NCBI GenBank assembly: GCA_001701225.1
Contig: DAAQ01000049.1
Location: forward strand, 1-19,851
Length of the DNA stretch: 19,851 bases
Reading direction: 5' to 3'
Source of the DNA: Bacteroidales bacterium H5
Lineage (GTDB): Bacteria > Bacteroidota > Bacteroidia > Bacteroidales > Muribaculaceae
This document shows, one piece after another, positions 7,557 to 16,525 of this stretch. Position numbers and translations under genes: made by a program. The first letter of the stretch is position 1. Each line of letters opens with the position of its first letter. The notes under the pieces were generated by a model, which saw only the letters and a list, made by a program, of their open reading frames with translations, did not search any database and had not been told where the DNA came from.

Positions 7557-7572
7557 GTTTTGTCTATTTTTG
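7541..7572 (+). promoter_or_regulatory. Promoter of the thiamine operon
   Basis: TTTG (7541-7544), 20 nt, then TATTTTTG (7565-7572): a complete match to the Bacteroidetes -33/-7 pattern. The predicted start, near 7578, falls at the 5' edge of the riboswitch aptamer, as expected. The -33 box lies in the loop and first right-arm base of the preceding terminator. Confidence 0.8.
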
Positions 7573-7575
7573 CAG

Positions 7576-7656
7576 CGACAAAGGGGTGCGCCCTGCGGGA
7601 CGCTGAGATGATACCCTCGGAACCTGATGCGGTTAGTACCGCCGCAGGGATTGTCG
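7576..7656 (+). promoter_or_regulatory. TPP riboswitch (THI element) aptamer
   Basis: All helices of the class can be drawn. P1 is CGACAA (7576-7581) with TTGTCG (7651-7656). P2 is GGGGT with ACCC. P3 is GCG-CCC with GGG-A-CGC. The conserved CTGAGA and GAACCTGATG segments are present. P4 is CCTG with CAGG, and P5 is GCGGT with ACCGC closed by a short loop. It senses thiamine diphosphate and sits directly before thiD. It is the only such aptamer in the window, so it should control all seven thi genes unless internal promoters exist. Confidence 0.95.
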
Positions 7657-7686
7657 AGACCGGAATACATACCCGGTAGGGTCTCG
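7655..7686 (+). promoter_or_regulatory. Probable riboswitch expression-platform hairpin
   Basis: CGAGACC (7655-7661) pairs with GGTCTCG (7680-7686), with CCGG/CCGG pairing possible inside. It shares C7655 and G7656 with the 3' strand of aptamer P1, so the two helices compete at the boundary. No U-run follows, so simple intrinsic termination is not obvious. Control could act on translation of thiD (ATG at 7721) or by a factor-dependent route. Confidence 0.5.
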
Positions 7687-7720
7687 CCGTTCACTCCTTT
7701 GCGAAAAGTCACGAGAACCA

Positions 7721-8542
7721 ATGAGACAATACTATCCCGTATTATCAATAGCAGGCTCTGACCCCTCGGGAGGAGCCGGAATACAAGCCGACATCAAGAC
7801 CATCTCGGCCATAGGGTGCTATGCCATGGCCGCACTGACCGGGCTGACGGCACAGAACACCACCGGTGTCACATCCATCGAGCCCGTATCGCCGTCTATG
7901 GTCAAGGCTCAGATAGACACCATCTACGCCGACATCCCACCGATGGCCGTAAAGACAGGTATGCTGTGCGATAGCGCGGCGGCGGCCGCAGTGGCCGAGT
8001 GTCTCGGACATTACCGTCCGTCGGCCCTTGTCGTCGACCCCGTGATGGTTTCGACCTCGGGGTGTATGCTGCTCAAGGAGGACGCCGTCAAGGTCATCAC
8101 CACACGCATCTTCCCTCTGGCCACCATCATCACTCCCAATCTCCACGAGGCCCGAGCCCTGACAGGCGAGACCGATCCCGACCGCCAGGCAGCGATACTG
8201 CTGGATATGGGGCCGCAGGCAGTACTCATCAAGGGGGGCGACACGGACGATACCGAATACAAGACCGACTATCTGTATGTGCGCGGTGCCGAACTGATGT
8301 CACTGCGTGCCGATGCCGTCGACACATCCAATACCCACGGCACCGGATGCACGTTATCGTCGGCCATAGCCTCGTATCTCGCCCTCGGATACAGCCTTGA
8401 GGATGCCGTGGCCGATGCCAAACTCTATGTGACACGCGCCCTCGAGGCCGGAGCCTTTGTGACCACAGGTCATGGTCACGGCCCTGTCAACCATTTCTTC
8501 TCGCCACGACGCCTGAAAAACTTTAATCCACGCAAACGATGA
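7721..8542 (+). CDS. thiD: Hydroxymethylpyrimidine (phosphate) kinase
   Basis: This cytosolic enzyme phosphorylates HMP and HMP-P to HMP-PP, the pyrimidine donor for ThiE. The 273-residue protein has family landmarks: SIAGSDPSGGAGIQADIKT (9-27), the VVDPVMVSTSG segment (104-114), NLHEARALTG (140-149) and the anion-hole motif DTSNTHGTGCTLSSA (201-215) with Cys210. Length is normal for stand-alone ThiD. It is the first gene after the riboswitch, with a leader of about 140 nt, and its stop overlaps the thiS start as ATGA (8539-8542). Pyridoxal kinase of the same fold is less likely given the operon. Confidence 0.95.
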   Translation: MRQYYPVLSIAGSDPSGGAGIQADIKTISAIGCYAMAALTGLTAQNTTGVTSIEPVSPSMVKAQIDTIYADIPPMAVKTGMLCDSAAAAAVAECLGHYRPSALVVDPVMVSTSGCMLLKEDAVKVITTRIFPLATIITPNLHEARALTGETDPDRQAAILLDMGPQAVLIKGGDTDDTEYKTDYLYVRGAELMSLRADAVDTSNTHGTGCTLSSAIASYLALGYSLEDAVADAKLYVTRALEAGAFVTTGHGHGPVNHFFSPRRLKNFNPRKR

Positions 8543-8739
8543 ACGTAACCATAAACGACGTATCCCTCACTCTGCCTGAGGGAGCCACACTGGCCGACGC
8601 CCTCGCCACCCGCACCATGCCCGCATCAGGGGTTGCAACCGCTGTCAACGGCACAGTGGTCCCGGCCCTGCTGCGTGCCACACGCAAATTGGCCGAAGGT
8701 GACAGGATAGTGATAATAAAAGCCTTCTATGGAGGCTGA
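8539..8739 (+). CDS. thiS: Sulfur carrier protein ThiS
   Basis: This 66-residue ubiquitin-fold protein ends in the required Gly-Gly (KAFYGG). Its C-terminus is normally adenylated by ThiF and converted to a thiocarboxylate that donates sulfur to ThiG. The VNGTVVPALLRAT segment and ending DRIVIIKAFYGG are characteristic. The start overlaps thiD (ATGA), and the last 11 bp overlap the TenI-like gene, so translational coupling is likely on both sides. No ThiF partner is seen in the window. Confidence 0.93.
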   Translation: MNVTINDVSLTLPEGATLADALATRTMPASGVATAVNGTVVPALLRATRKLAEGDRIVIIKAFYGG

Positions 8740-9307
8740 ACCCCTCTTCAGGCTCATCGCCATCACTCCCCCCGCATCTGTGGCCGACGAGGCAGCTAAA
8801 ATAGCCGCCCTGCTCGACGCCGGATGGTGGAGAGTGCATCTGAGACATCCCGGCGCAGACGACGCGACACTCGAGGAGATAATCTCTCGAATCCCTGTGG
8901 GAGTACGCGGACGTGTCAGCATGCATGATTCATTCTGGCTGGCCGTGAAATATGGCATAGGTGGTGTCCATCTCAACCGGCGCACCCCTGCGGCACCCGA
9001 AGGATGGTCAGGGACGGTGAGCCGTTCGTGCCACACGGTCGGAGAGGCACTTATGTGCGCAGGTCTGGACTATATCACGCTCAGTCCCGTCTTCGACAGC
9101 ATCTCCAAGCCGGGATATACCAGCGTGGAGTTCGGGCCGCTCCCGTCAGGGGTGACAGTGATAGGTCTGGGAGGCGTGACTACAGACAGGGCCGTACAGC
9201 TCAAGGCCCGGGGATTTGCCGGAGCCGCGATGCTGGGCGCAATACCATGGCAGGGAACTGTCACGGAGATAACCGGATTCGCAACCAAAACTCTTGAAAT
9301 ATGCTGA
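8729..9307 (+). CDS. tenI: ThiE/TenI-family protein, probably thiazole tautomerase (TenI-like)
   Basis: This 192-residue TIM-barrel protein is a paralogue of the ThiE that follows. It keeps the shape of the family: HLRHP at 37-41, MHDSFWLA at 65-72, GGVHL at 78-82, SCHT at 100-103, LSPVFDSISKPGY at 118-130, then GLGGV. Residues expected for thiamine phosphate synthase are changed: QLRLK becomes VHLRH, so the lysine is lost, and the GQ-D-D type metal-binding segment after GVHL becomes NRRT, so the second metal-ligand aspartate is lost. His102 sits in an S-x-H motif like the catalytic His of B. subtilis TenI, which isomerises the thiazole product of ThiG. I infer tautomerase rather than synthase. 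It overlaps thiS by 11 bp and thiE by 7 bp. Confidence 0.75.
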   Translation: MEAEPLFRLIAITPPASVADEAAKIAALLDAGWWRVHLRHPGADDATLEEIISRIPVGVRGRVSMHDSFWLAVKYGIGGVHLNRRTPAAPEGWSGTVSRSCHTVGEALMCAGLDYITLSPVFDSISKPGYTSVEFGPLPSGVTVIGLGGVTTDRAVQLKARGFAGAAMLGAIPWQGTVTEITGFATKTLEIC

Positions 9308-9927
9308 TGTTCATAACCCATCCCTCCGACCGCTATTCGATAGCCGAGGAGGTGCAGATGGCCCTCGAAGGCGGATGCCGCTGGGTGCAGCTGCGACTCA
9401 AGGATGTATCTGACGAGGAATTCCGCCAGACAGCCATGGAGATAATACCTCTCTGCAAGGAATTCGAGGCCTTCCTCGTATTCGACGACCGTGTCGAGCT
9501 GGCAATGGAGATGGAGGTGCACGGAGTGCATCTCGGCAAAGAGGACATGAACCCTCTCGAGGCGCGCGAGATAATGGGTGCCGGGGCTATAATCGGCGTA
9601 ACCGCCAACACGGCGGCCGATATACTCAAATACCGCAACCGCGACATTGACTACATCGGCCTTGGCCCCTTCCGCACCACCACTACCAAGGAGCGTCTGG
9701 CACCTGTGCTTGGTCTCGAAGGGTACTCGCAGATAATCTCCGAGATACGCGCGGCAGGGATGGATATACCTGTCACTGCCATCGGCGGAATCACACTCGA
9801 GGATATTCCGGCCATCATGGCCACAGGCGTCAACGGCGTGGCCATGAGCGGCGCCATCATCAATGCCCCCGACCCGTTGGAATATACCGCCAAGGTAATC
9901 GAGGCACTCAATGCGAGTATGATGTGA
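9301..9927 (+). CDS. thiE: Thiamine phosphate synthase
   Basis: ThiE couples HMP-PP with the thiazole phosphate to give thiamine phosphate, in the cytosol. The 208-residue protein has the full set of expected residues: QLRLKD (30-35, Arg32 and Lys34 for pyrophosphate), FDDRVELA (61-68), GVHLGKEDM (75-83, metal-binding Asp82), GVTANT, GLGPFRTTTTKER (120-132) and IGGI. An ATG at 9307 is an alternative start two codons in. The first ATG overlaps the preceding stop. A 115-bp gap with heptamer repeats separates it from thiG. This is the catalytically intact member of the two ThiE-fold genes here. Confidence 0.93.
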   Translation: MLMFITHPSDRYSIAEEVQMALEGGCRWVQLRLKDVSDEEFRQTAMEIIPLCKEFEAFLVFDDRVELAMEMEVHGVHLGKEDMNPLEAREIMGAGAIIGVTANTAADILKYRNRDIDYIGLGPFRTTTTKERLAPVLGLEGYSQIISEIRAAGMDIPVTAIGGITLEDIPAIMATGVNGVAMSGAIINAPDPLEYTAKVIEALNASMM

Positions 9928-9974
9928 CAGATGTGGCATATGTCACTTATGCGATGTATGTAATTGATTTAAAG

Positions 9975-10037
9975 TCTTTAATCTTTAAACTCTAATCTCT
10001 AAACTCTAAACTCTAATCTTTAAACTTTAATCTTTAA
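9975..10037 (+). repeat. Nine tandem heptamers (WCTYTAA) before thiG
   Basis: Positions 9975-10037 divide exactly into nine 7-bp units: TCTTTAA twice, ACTCTAA, TCTCTAA, ACTCTAA twice, TCTTTAA, ACTTTAA, TCTTTAA. All fit WCTYTAA. The array ends 5 bp before the thiG ATG (10043). The 47 bp before it, back to the thiE stop, hold only a weak 6-bp hairpin. No promoter of the Bacteroidetes type is visible here. Confidence 0.85.
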
Positions 10038-10042
10038 ACTAA

Positions 10043-10819
10043 ATGCAGGATATTCTCACCATCGGGGGGCGTGATTTCACGTCGCGTCTCTTCGTGGGTA
10101 CAGGCAAATTCTCGAGCAACAGGCTCATGCTCGACGCCATACTTGCCAGTGGCTCGGAAATGATTACCGTGGCCATGAAACGCATTGACATGGAGCACGA
10201 GGAGGAGGACGATATGCTCAACCATATCAACCGCGACCATGTGCAGTTCCTCCCCAACACCTCGGGGGTACGCAATGCGAAGGAGGCTGTGCTTGCCGCC
10301 AACCTTGCCCGCGACTGCTTCGGCACCGATTTCATCAAGCTCGAGATACATCCCGACCCCAAGTATCTCCTCCCCGACCCCATCGAGACACTGAAGGCTA
10401 CCGAGGAGCTTGCCCGTCAGGGGTTCAAGGTGCTCCCCTATATCCAGGCCGACCCTGTGCTATGCAAACGTCTCGAAGAGGTGGGCACCGCCGCCGTGAT
10501 GCCTTTGGGCGCCCCCATCGGCACAAACAAGGGGCTCAAGACCCGCGACCTGCTCGAGATAATCATCGCCGAGAGCCGTGTGCCTGTGGTGATTGACGCC
10601 GGACTCGGTGCCCCCTCACACGCCGCAGAGGCTATGGAGATGGGCGCAGATGCCGTACTGGTCAACACAGCCATCGCCGTCGCAGGCGACCCGGTGGAGA
10701 TGGCTATCGCATTCAAACTCGCCACCGAGGCCGGACGCAAGGCTTATCTCGCAGGTCTGGGCTCAGTGTCATCATCAGCATCAGCGACAAGTCCCCTAAC
10801 AGCATTTCTGGATTTATAA
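10043..10819 (+). CDS. thiG: Thiazole synthase
   Basis: ThiG condenses deoxyxylulose 5-phosphate, dehydroglycine (from ThiH) and ThiS-thiocarboxylate sulfur into the thiazole phosphate. The 258-residue TIM barrel shows LFVGTGKFSS (16-25), TVAMKRID (42-49), LPNTSG (70-75), the Schiff-base lysine in IKLEIHPD (Lys99), APIGTNKGL and DAGLGAPSHAAEAMEMGADA. Length is typical. The start is set by the ATG directly after the heptamer array. It is separated from both neighbours by repeat-bearing gaps (115 and 155 bp), unlike the overlapping genes upstream. Confidence 0.95.
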   Translation: MQDILTIGGRDFTSRLFVGTGKFSSNRLMLDAILASGSEMITVAMKRIDMEHEEEDDMLNHINRDHVQFLPNTSGVRNAKEAVLAANLARDCFGTDFIKLEIHPDPKYLLPDPIETLKATEELARQGFKVLPYIQADPVLCKRLEEVGTAAVMPLGAPIGTNKGLKTRDLLEIIIAESRVPVVIDAGLGAPSHAAEAMEMGADAVLVNTAIAVAGDPVEMAIAFKLATEAGRKAYLAGLGSVSSSASATSPLTAFLDL

Positions 10820-10963
10820 GGTTAAAGGTTAAGAGTCAGGGGTTAAGGGTTAAAGGTTAATGGTTAAAGGAATTAGTTCTTTAGTTCGTCAAAACCTTCA
10901 CCCCTTCACTGACTAAGCCCCCCTTAACCTTTAACCCTTAACCTTTAACCCTCACCCCTCACC
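10820..10963 (+). repeat. Heptamer arrays in inverted orientation between thiG and thiC
   Basis: The left array (10820-10868) has GGTTAAR-type heptamers: GGTTAAA, GGTTAAG, a divergent unit, GGTTAAG, GGTTAAA, GGTTAAT, GGTTAAA. The right array (10922-10963) holds the complementary type: CCTTAAC, CTTTAAC, CCTTAAC, CTTTAAC and two CCTCACC. GGTTAAGGGTTAAAGGTTAA at 10841-10860 is the perfect complement of 10924-10943, giving a 20-bp stem with a 63-nt loop. AGTCAG (10834-10839) and CTGACT (10909-10914) are also complementary. The array begins right at the thiG stop and ends 11 bp before thiC. Confidence 0.85.
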
Positions 10964-10974
10964 CCCCGATAATT

Positions 10975-12675
<1,701 letters not shown>

Positions 12676-12689
12676 AAGTGACAATATAG

Positions 12690-12725
12690 GTCATATAAGT
12701 CTTATAAGTCCTATAAGTCCAATAT
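12690..12725 (+). repeat. Nonamer repeats (GTCNTATAA) before thiH
   Basis: The units are GTCATATAA (12690-12698), GTCTTATAA (12699-12707), GTCCTATAA (12708-12716) and a partial GTCCAATAT. The array ends 7 bp before the thiH ATG. The 18 bp at 12699-12716 are identical to 16535-16552, upstream of the response regulator. Confidence 0.8.
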
Positions 12726-12732
12726 ATTTAAT

Positions 12733-13842
12733 ATGTTTTCCGACGAACTGAAGAAATATTCATGGGATGCCACCACCGACTTCATCGCCTCGCGCACGGG
12801 GCGTGATGTCGAGGTGGCATTGCGTAAGGAGCATCTTACCCCCGAGGACTTCATGGCCCTCATTTCTCCTGCGGCCGAGCCGTATCTCGAGCAGATGGCA
12901 CAGCTCAGCCACCGGTATACGCTCGAGCGCTTCGGCAAGACAATCTCGATGTATATCCCGCTCTATGTGTCGAATGCGTGTACAAATTTCTGTGTCTACT
13001 GCGGATTCAACCACAACAACCCGCTGGAGCGCGTCACGCTGGACATGGACCAGGTGAGGGCCGAGTGCGAGGCCATACGCCGCCTCGGGCCCTTCGAGAA
13101 CCTGCTCATAGTCTCGGGAGAGTTCCCCTCGATCAACGGCGTGGACTATCTCGAGGAGGTGCTCAAGGTGGCACGTCCCTATTTCAACAACCTCACCATC
13201 GAGGTCATGCCGATGCGCACCGCATCATACGAGCGGCTTGTCAAGGTAGGACTCAACGGTGTGGTGTGCTTTCAGGAAACCTACAACGAGGCCAACTACC
13301 GCAAATATCATCCGCGCGGCATGAAATCTGTGTTCGACTGGCGTGTCAACGGCTTCGACCGCATGGGCATGGCAGGTGTGCACAAAATTGGCATGGGCGT
13401 GCTCATCGGACTCGAGGACTGGCGCACAGACCTCACGATGATGGCACGGCACCTGCGCTATCTGCGCCGCAACTACTGGCAGACACGCTATTCGGTCAAT
13501 TTCCCCCGCATGTGTCCCGCCGAGGGTGGCTATCAGCCCAAGGTGGTGATGTCCGACCGCGAGCTGGCGCAAGCCACATTCGCATTCCGCATCTTCGACC
13601 ACGATGTCGACATATCCTATTCGACCCGCGAGAATCCCGAGTTCCGCGCCAACATGATGAAACTCGGCGTCACGTCGATGAGCGCGGGGAGCAAGACCGA
13701 GCCGGGCGGCTATGTCTCGACACCCGACGCCCTCGAGCAGTTCGAGGTCTCGGATCCGCGCTCGCCGCGGGCCGTTGCTGCCGACATACGGCGCCTCGGA
13801 TATGAGGCCGTATGGAAAGACTGGGACAAGATTTTCGACTGA
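12733..13842 (+). CDS. thiH: 2-iminoacetate (dehydroglycine) synthase
   Basis: ThiH is a radical SAM lyase that cleaves tyrosine to dehydroglycine and p-cresol; the former feeds ThiG. The 369-residue protein has the CX3CX2C cluster motif CTNFCVYC (Cys83, Cys87, Cys90), followed by GFNHNNP and the conserved VVCFQETYNEANY, MGVLIGLEDW, NFPRMCPAEGGY and C-terminal STRENPEFRANM segments. Its presence instead of glycine oxidase ThiO fits an anaerobe. It is the last gene of the operon and stops 15 bp from the oppositely oriented kinase gene. The thiF gene that often sits near thiH in related clusters is absent. Confidence 0.94.
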   Translation: MFSDELKKYSWDATTDFIASRTGRDVEVALRKEHLTPEDFMALISPAAEPYLEQMAQLSHRYTLERFGKTISMYIPLYVSNACTNFCVYCGFNHNNPLERVTLDMDQVRAECEAIRRLGPFENLLIVSGEFPSINGVDYLEEVLKVARPYFNNLTIEVMPMRTASYERLVKVGLNGVVCFQETYNEANYRKYHPRGMKSVFDWRVNGFDRMGMAGVHKIGMGVLIGLEDWRTDLTMMARHLRYLRRNYWQTRYSVNFPRMCPAEGGYQPKVVMSDRELAQATFAFRIFDHDVDISYSTRENPEFRANMMKLGVTSMSAGSKTEPGGYVSTPDALEQFEVSDPRSPRAVAADIRRLGYEAVWKDWDKIFD

Positions 13843-13857
13843 CACGCGCCGCCACGC

Positions 13858-15150
13858 TCACGGCCTGAAAGCTATCTCGAAGCGGGTCTCGGCCCCCTCG
13901 GTGCGCAGCGAGAAGGTCGCGTTGTGGCGGTGAAGTATCTCGGCCACGAACATCAGCCCCAGCCCCTGGCCCGACGGCTTGGTCGAGAAGAAGGGGGTGA
14001 AAAGCTTCTGCGATGCCTCGGGCGATATGCCGCCCCCGTTGTCGGTGACAGTGAGCCGTCTTCCCTCCGATACAATCACATTGATGCGTCCGCTCTCCGG
14101 GTCTCCGGCAGAGCGGATGCTTTCTATTGCGTTCTTGACAATGTTTATCACCGCCTGCTCCATCAGCGAGATGTCGATGCCGGCCTCGTCCGGCTTATCG
14201 GGATAAGTGAATGTTATCCCCACTCCGGCCGACGATGCCATCGAGGTCAGGAATGGCTGCATGTGGGCCACAGCGTCGCTCAGGGGTATCTTCTCCAGCC
14301 TTGCCGGCGGAATCTTCACGACCCTCGTGTATGACGATATGAAATCGCTCAGCAGCGCGGCCCTGTGCACACACCCCTCGACAGCCTGTCCAAGCTCCTC
14401 CTCGTCATCCCCCCAGGGCTTTATCTCGAGCAGCAACTGCAGCAGCGAGCGTATCGAGGCCATAGAGTTGTTGACCTCGTGGCCTATCACCCTTATCACC
14501 TTGCCGTATGCGTCACGCTCGGCACGGCGCACCTCGTCTGTCAGTATCTCTATCAGCAGGAAAGGTCTCGGCATGCCGCGGTCCATGAACTGCACGCGCG
14601 TACAGCGGTAGACCATGGTGTCGCTAAGGCGTATGGTCTCCGACTCGTCATTGCCGAGGCGCATGCACACCTCGGCCAAGGGGGATTTCAGATCCTTGAG
14701 CGCCACACCGGCCGGGTCCTCGCCGAGCAGACGGCATGCCATGGAGTTGCGTGTCTGCACCACATCCCTGTCGCCGAGGCTCACGATGCCGAGGGGCGAC
14801 GCCTCGATGAGAAGGTCGAGGAAATGGTTCTGCTCCCTCACCCTCAGCGCCTCGACCTTGAGACGGGCCACGATGTCGTTGAAAAGATTGATTATCCTGT
14901 CGGCGTCGGGCTGTCCCACCGGGGCGAGGCGCGAATTGTAGTCCTGCTCGCGCAGCAGGTCCATGCCCATCGCCATCACCTGCGCCGGACGCACCAGACG
15001 CGAGTAGAGCAACATACCTATGACAGCGAGCAGCACTATGCCACCTTCGGCGGCAAGCACCTTCAGCGTCAGGCCGAACAGCAGCGGCAGAGCCACACCC
15101 ATGCCGAAGATGGCCAGATAGAGCAGCGTGAATATCAGTGTCGCACTCAT
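13858..15150 (-). CDS. Sensor histidine kinase, NtrB-like
   Basis: The 430-residue kinase has two N-terminal membrane helices (about 5-28 and 32-52) with almost no loop between them, a linker that may be a HAMP remnant (53-100), a PAS-like domain (105-200), then the catalytic core. The core shows the H-box VIGHEVNNSMASI with phosphorylated His224, the N-box NIVKNAIES (Asn340), G1 DNGGGI (370-375) and G2 GQGLGL (394-399). With no periplasmic domain, sensing is probably within the membrane or by the PAS domain. It follows the response regulator with an ATGA overlap (15147-15150), so they are partners. The gene ends convergently with thiH; the signal is unknown. Confidence 0.9.
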   Translation of the reverse strand: MSATLIFTLLYLAIFGMGVALPLLFGLTLKVLAAEGGIVLLAVIGMLLYSRLVRPAQVMAMGMDLLREQDYNSRLAPVGQPDADRIINLFNDIVARLKVEALRVREQNHFLDLLIEASPLGIVSLGDRDVVQTRNSMACRLLGEDPAGVALKDLKSPLAEVCMRLGNDESETIRLSDTMVYRCTRVQFMDRGMPRPFLLIEILTDEVRRAERDAYGKVIRVIGHEVNNSMASIRSLLQLLLEIKPWGDDEEELGQAVEGCVHRAALLSDFISSYTRVVKIPPARLEKIPLSDAVAHMQPFLTSMASSAGVGITFTYPDKPDEAGIDISLMEQAVINIVKNAIESIRSAGDPESGRINVIVSEGRRLTVTDNGGGISPEASQKLFTPFFSTKPSGQGLGLMFVAEILHRHNATFSLRTEGAETRFEIAFRP

Positions 15151-16508
15151 GGCTGCAGTCCGAATTTCTCCATACGCCTGTACAGCGACTGCCGCGTGAT
15201 TCCCAGAGCCGACGCCACCTGCGACAGATTGCCGCCGCAGCGTGCTATGGCATCCGATATTGCCTTGCGCTCCATCTCCTCGAGGGTCAGCGCAGTCTCG
15301 GCCACAGGCTCGGGGGCCGGTCGCGCCGCCATGGCTGACGTTGACGAGTGGGTCAGTGCCTTGCGGACATCTTCGGGGGTGATGCGCCCGGTCTCGGTCA
15401 TTATGACAAGACGCTTCACGAGATTCTGCAGCTCGCGTATGTTGCCCGGATACGGCTGCTCCTCGAGCATACGCATCGCCTCGGGGGTGACGGTGACGTC
15501 ATCGCCCGCAAAATGTCTCACCAGCAGGGGTATATCCTCGCGTCTCTCGCGCAGAGGTGGCATGTGGAGTGTGATGAGGTTGATGCGGTAATAGAGGTCT
15601 TCCCTGAACGCGCCCGAGGCCACCGCGGCGGGAAGGTCGACGTTGGTGGCGCACACCACCCGGATGTCGACACGGCGGGGATGGCTCTCGCCGAGACGCT
15701 CGAAGGTATGTTCCTGCAGCACACGCAGCATCTTCACCTGACACGAGGCATCGAGATCACCTATCTCATCGAGAAAGATGGTGCCGGAGTCGGCTGTCTC
15801 GAAACGCCCGGCCCTGTCGGAGTCGGCGCCGGTGAAGGCCCCCCGGGCATAGCCGAACATCTCGCTCTCGAAAAGCGAGCGTGCCAGACCGCCGAGGTTA
15901 ACCGCCACGAAAGGACGCTCGCGGCGACGGCTCAGGCGATGGATGGCCCTTGCAAGTAGCTCTTTGCCTGTACCGTTCTCGCCGGTTATCAGCACCGGGG
16001 CATCTGTGGGAGCAGCCTTGCGTGCGGCCTCGATGACAGCCCGGAGCGCATCGCTCCGACCGATGATTCCCTCGAGGGCCTCGGCATCGGTCTCGGCAGG
16101 AGCCGGAGCATGGCCGCACGACAGCGACAGTGCCGTCTCCACACGCGAGATGAGGTCACGGTTATCCCAGGGCTTGGTGACGAAATCCATCGCACCCCCC
16201 TTGACACCCTCGACCGCCAGTGGGATGCTCCCCCACGCCGTCATGAGTATCACGGCCACCTTCGGCATCAGCACCTTGACCTTGGCCAGCAGCTCCAGGC
16301 CGTCGCGACCTGTAGTCGACGACGTATAGTTCATATCCATCAGCATCAGGTCTATGGCCTCCCCCTCGCCTCTGAGCGAGGCGCGCACGGCGGCAAGCGC
16401 CTCGGCCTCGCCCGAAGCCTGCGCCACCGTATGGCCACGCCGCTTCAGCAGCATCGCCAGCGACAGCCTCACCGCCGCATCGTCGTCTATGACAAGTATG
16501 TGTGACAT
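15147..16508 (-). CDS. Sigma-54-dependent response regulator, NtrC family
   Basis: The protein has 453 residues from MSHILVIDDDA at 16506-16508. The frame extends upstream to 16613, but those 35 codons are built from the intergenic nonamer repeats and precede a canonical receiver start, so I reject them. The receiver has acidic residues at 8-10, phospho-Asp58, Thr90 and Lys112, with an insert (NYTSSTTGRDG) right after Asp58. The AAA+ domain has Walker A GENGTGKE (176-183), the sigma-54 contact loop GAFTGA (223-228) and Walker B TIFLDEIGDL. A Fis-type helix-turn-helix (VASALGITRQSLYRRMEKFG) ends the protein. It activates RpoN promoters when phosphorylated, presumably by the downstream kinase. 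Targets are unknown; I found no convincing -24/-12 site here. Confidence 0.93.
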   Translation of the reverse strand: MSHILVIDDDAAVRLSLAMLLKRRGHTVAQASGEAEALAAVRASLRGEGEAIDLMLMDMNYTSSTTGRDGLELLAKVKVLMPKVAVILMTAWGSIPLAVEGVKGGAMDFVTKPWDNRDLISRVETALSLSCGHAPAPAETDAEALEGIIGRSDALRAVIEAARKAAPTDAPVLITGENGTGKELLARAIHRLSRRRERPFVAVNLGGLARSLFESEMFGYARGAFTGADSDRAGRFETADSGTIFLDEIGDLDASCQVKMLRVLQEHTFERLGESHPRRVDIRVVCATNVDLPAAVASGAFREDLYYRINLITLHMPPLRERREDIPLLVRHFAGDDVTVTPEAMRMLEEQPYPGNIRELQNLVKRLVIMTETGRITPEDVRKALTHSSTSAMAARPAPEPVAETALTLEEMERKAISDAIARCGGNLSQVASALGITRQSLYRRMEKFGLQP

Positions 16509-16525
16509 AGCAAAATCCATTATCA

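Noticed and set aside
9070..9939. Long minus-strand open frame opposite the TenI-like gene and thiE
   Set aside because: The plus strand encodes clear ThiE-family proteins. The antisense frame is an effect of GC-rich codon use, has no recognisable domains and no promoter.
9924..9946. Small hairpin GTGACA/TGTCAC spanning the thiE stop codon
   Set aside because: Only 6 bp with an 11-nt loop and no T-run; too weak to call a terminator or processing site.
9975..10963. Tandem repeats considered as a CRISPR array
   Set aside because: Units are 7 bp with no spacers, and no cas genes are present.
14365..15591. Plus-strand open frame of about 400 codons opposite the kinase and regulator
   Set aside because: It runs antisense to unmistakable kinase and AAA+ motifs and crosses the boundary of the two genes; the protein is His/Gln/Arg-rich low-complexity.
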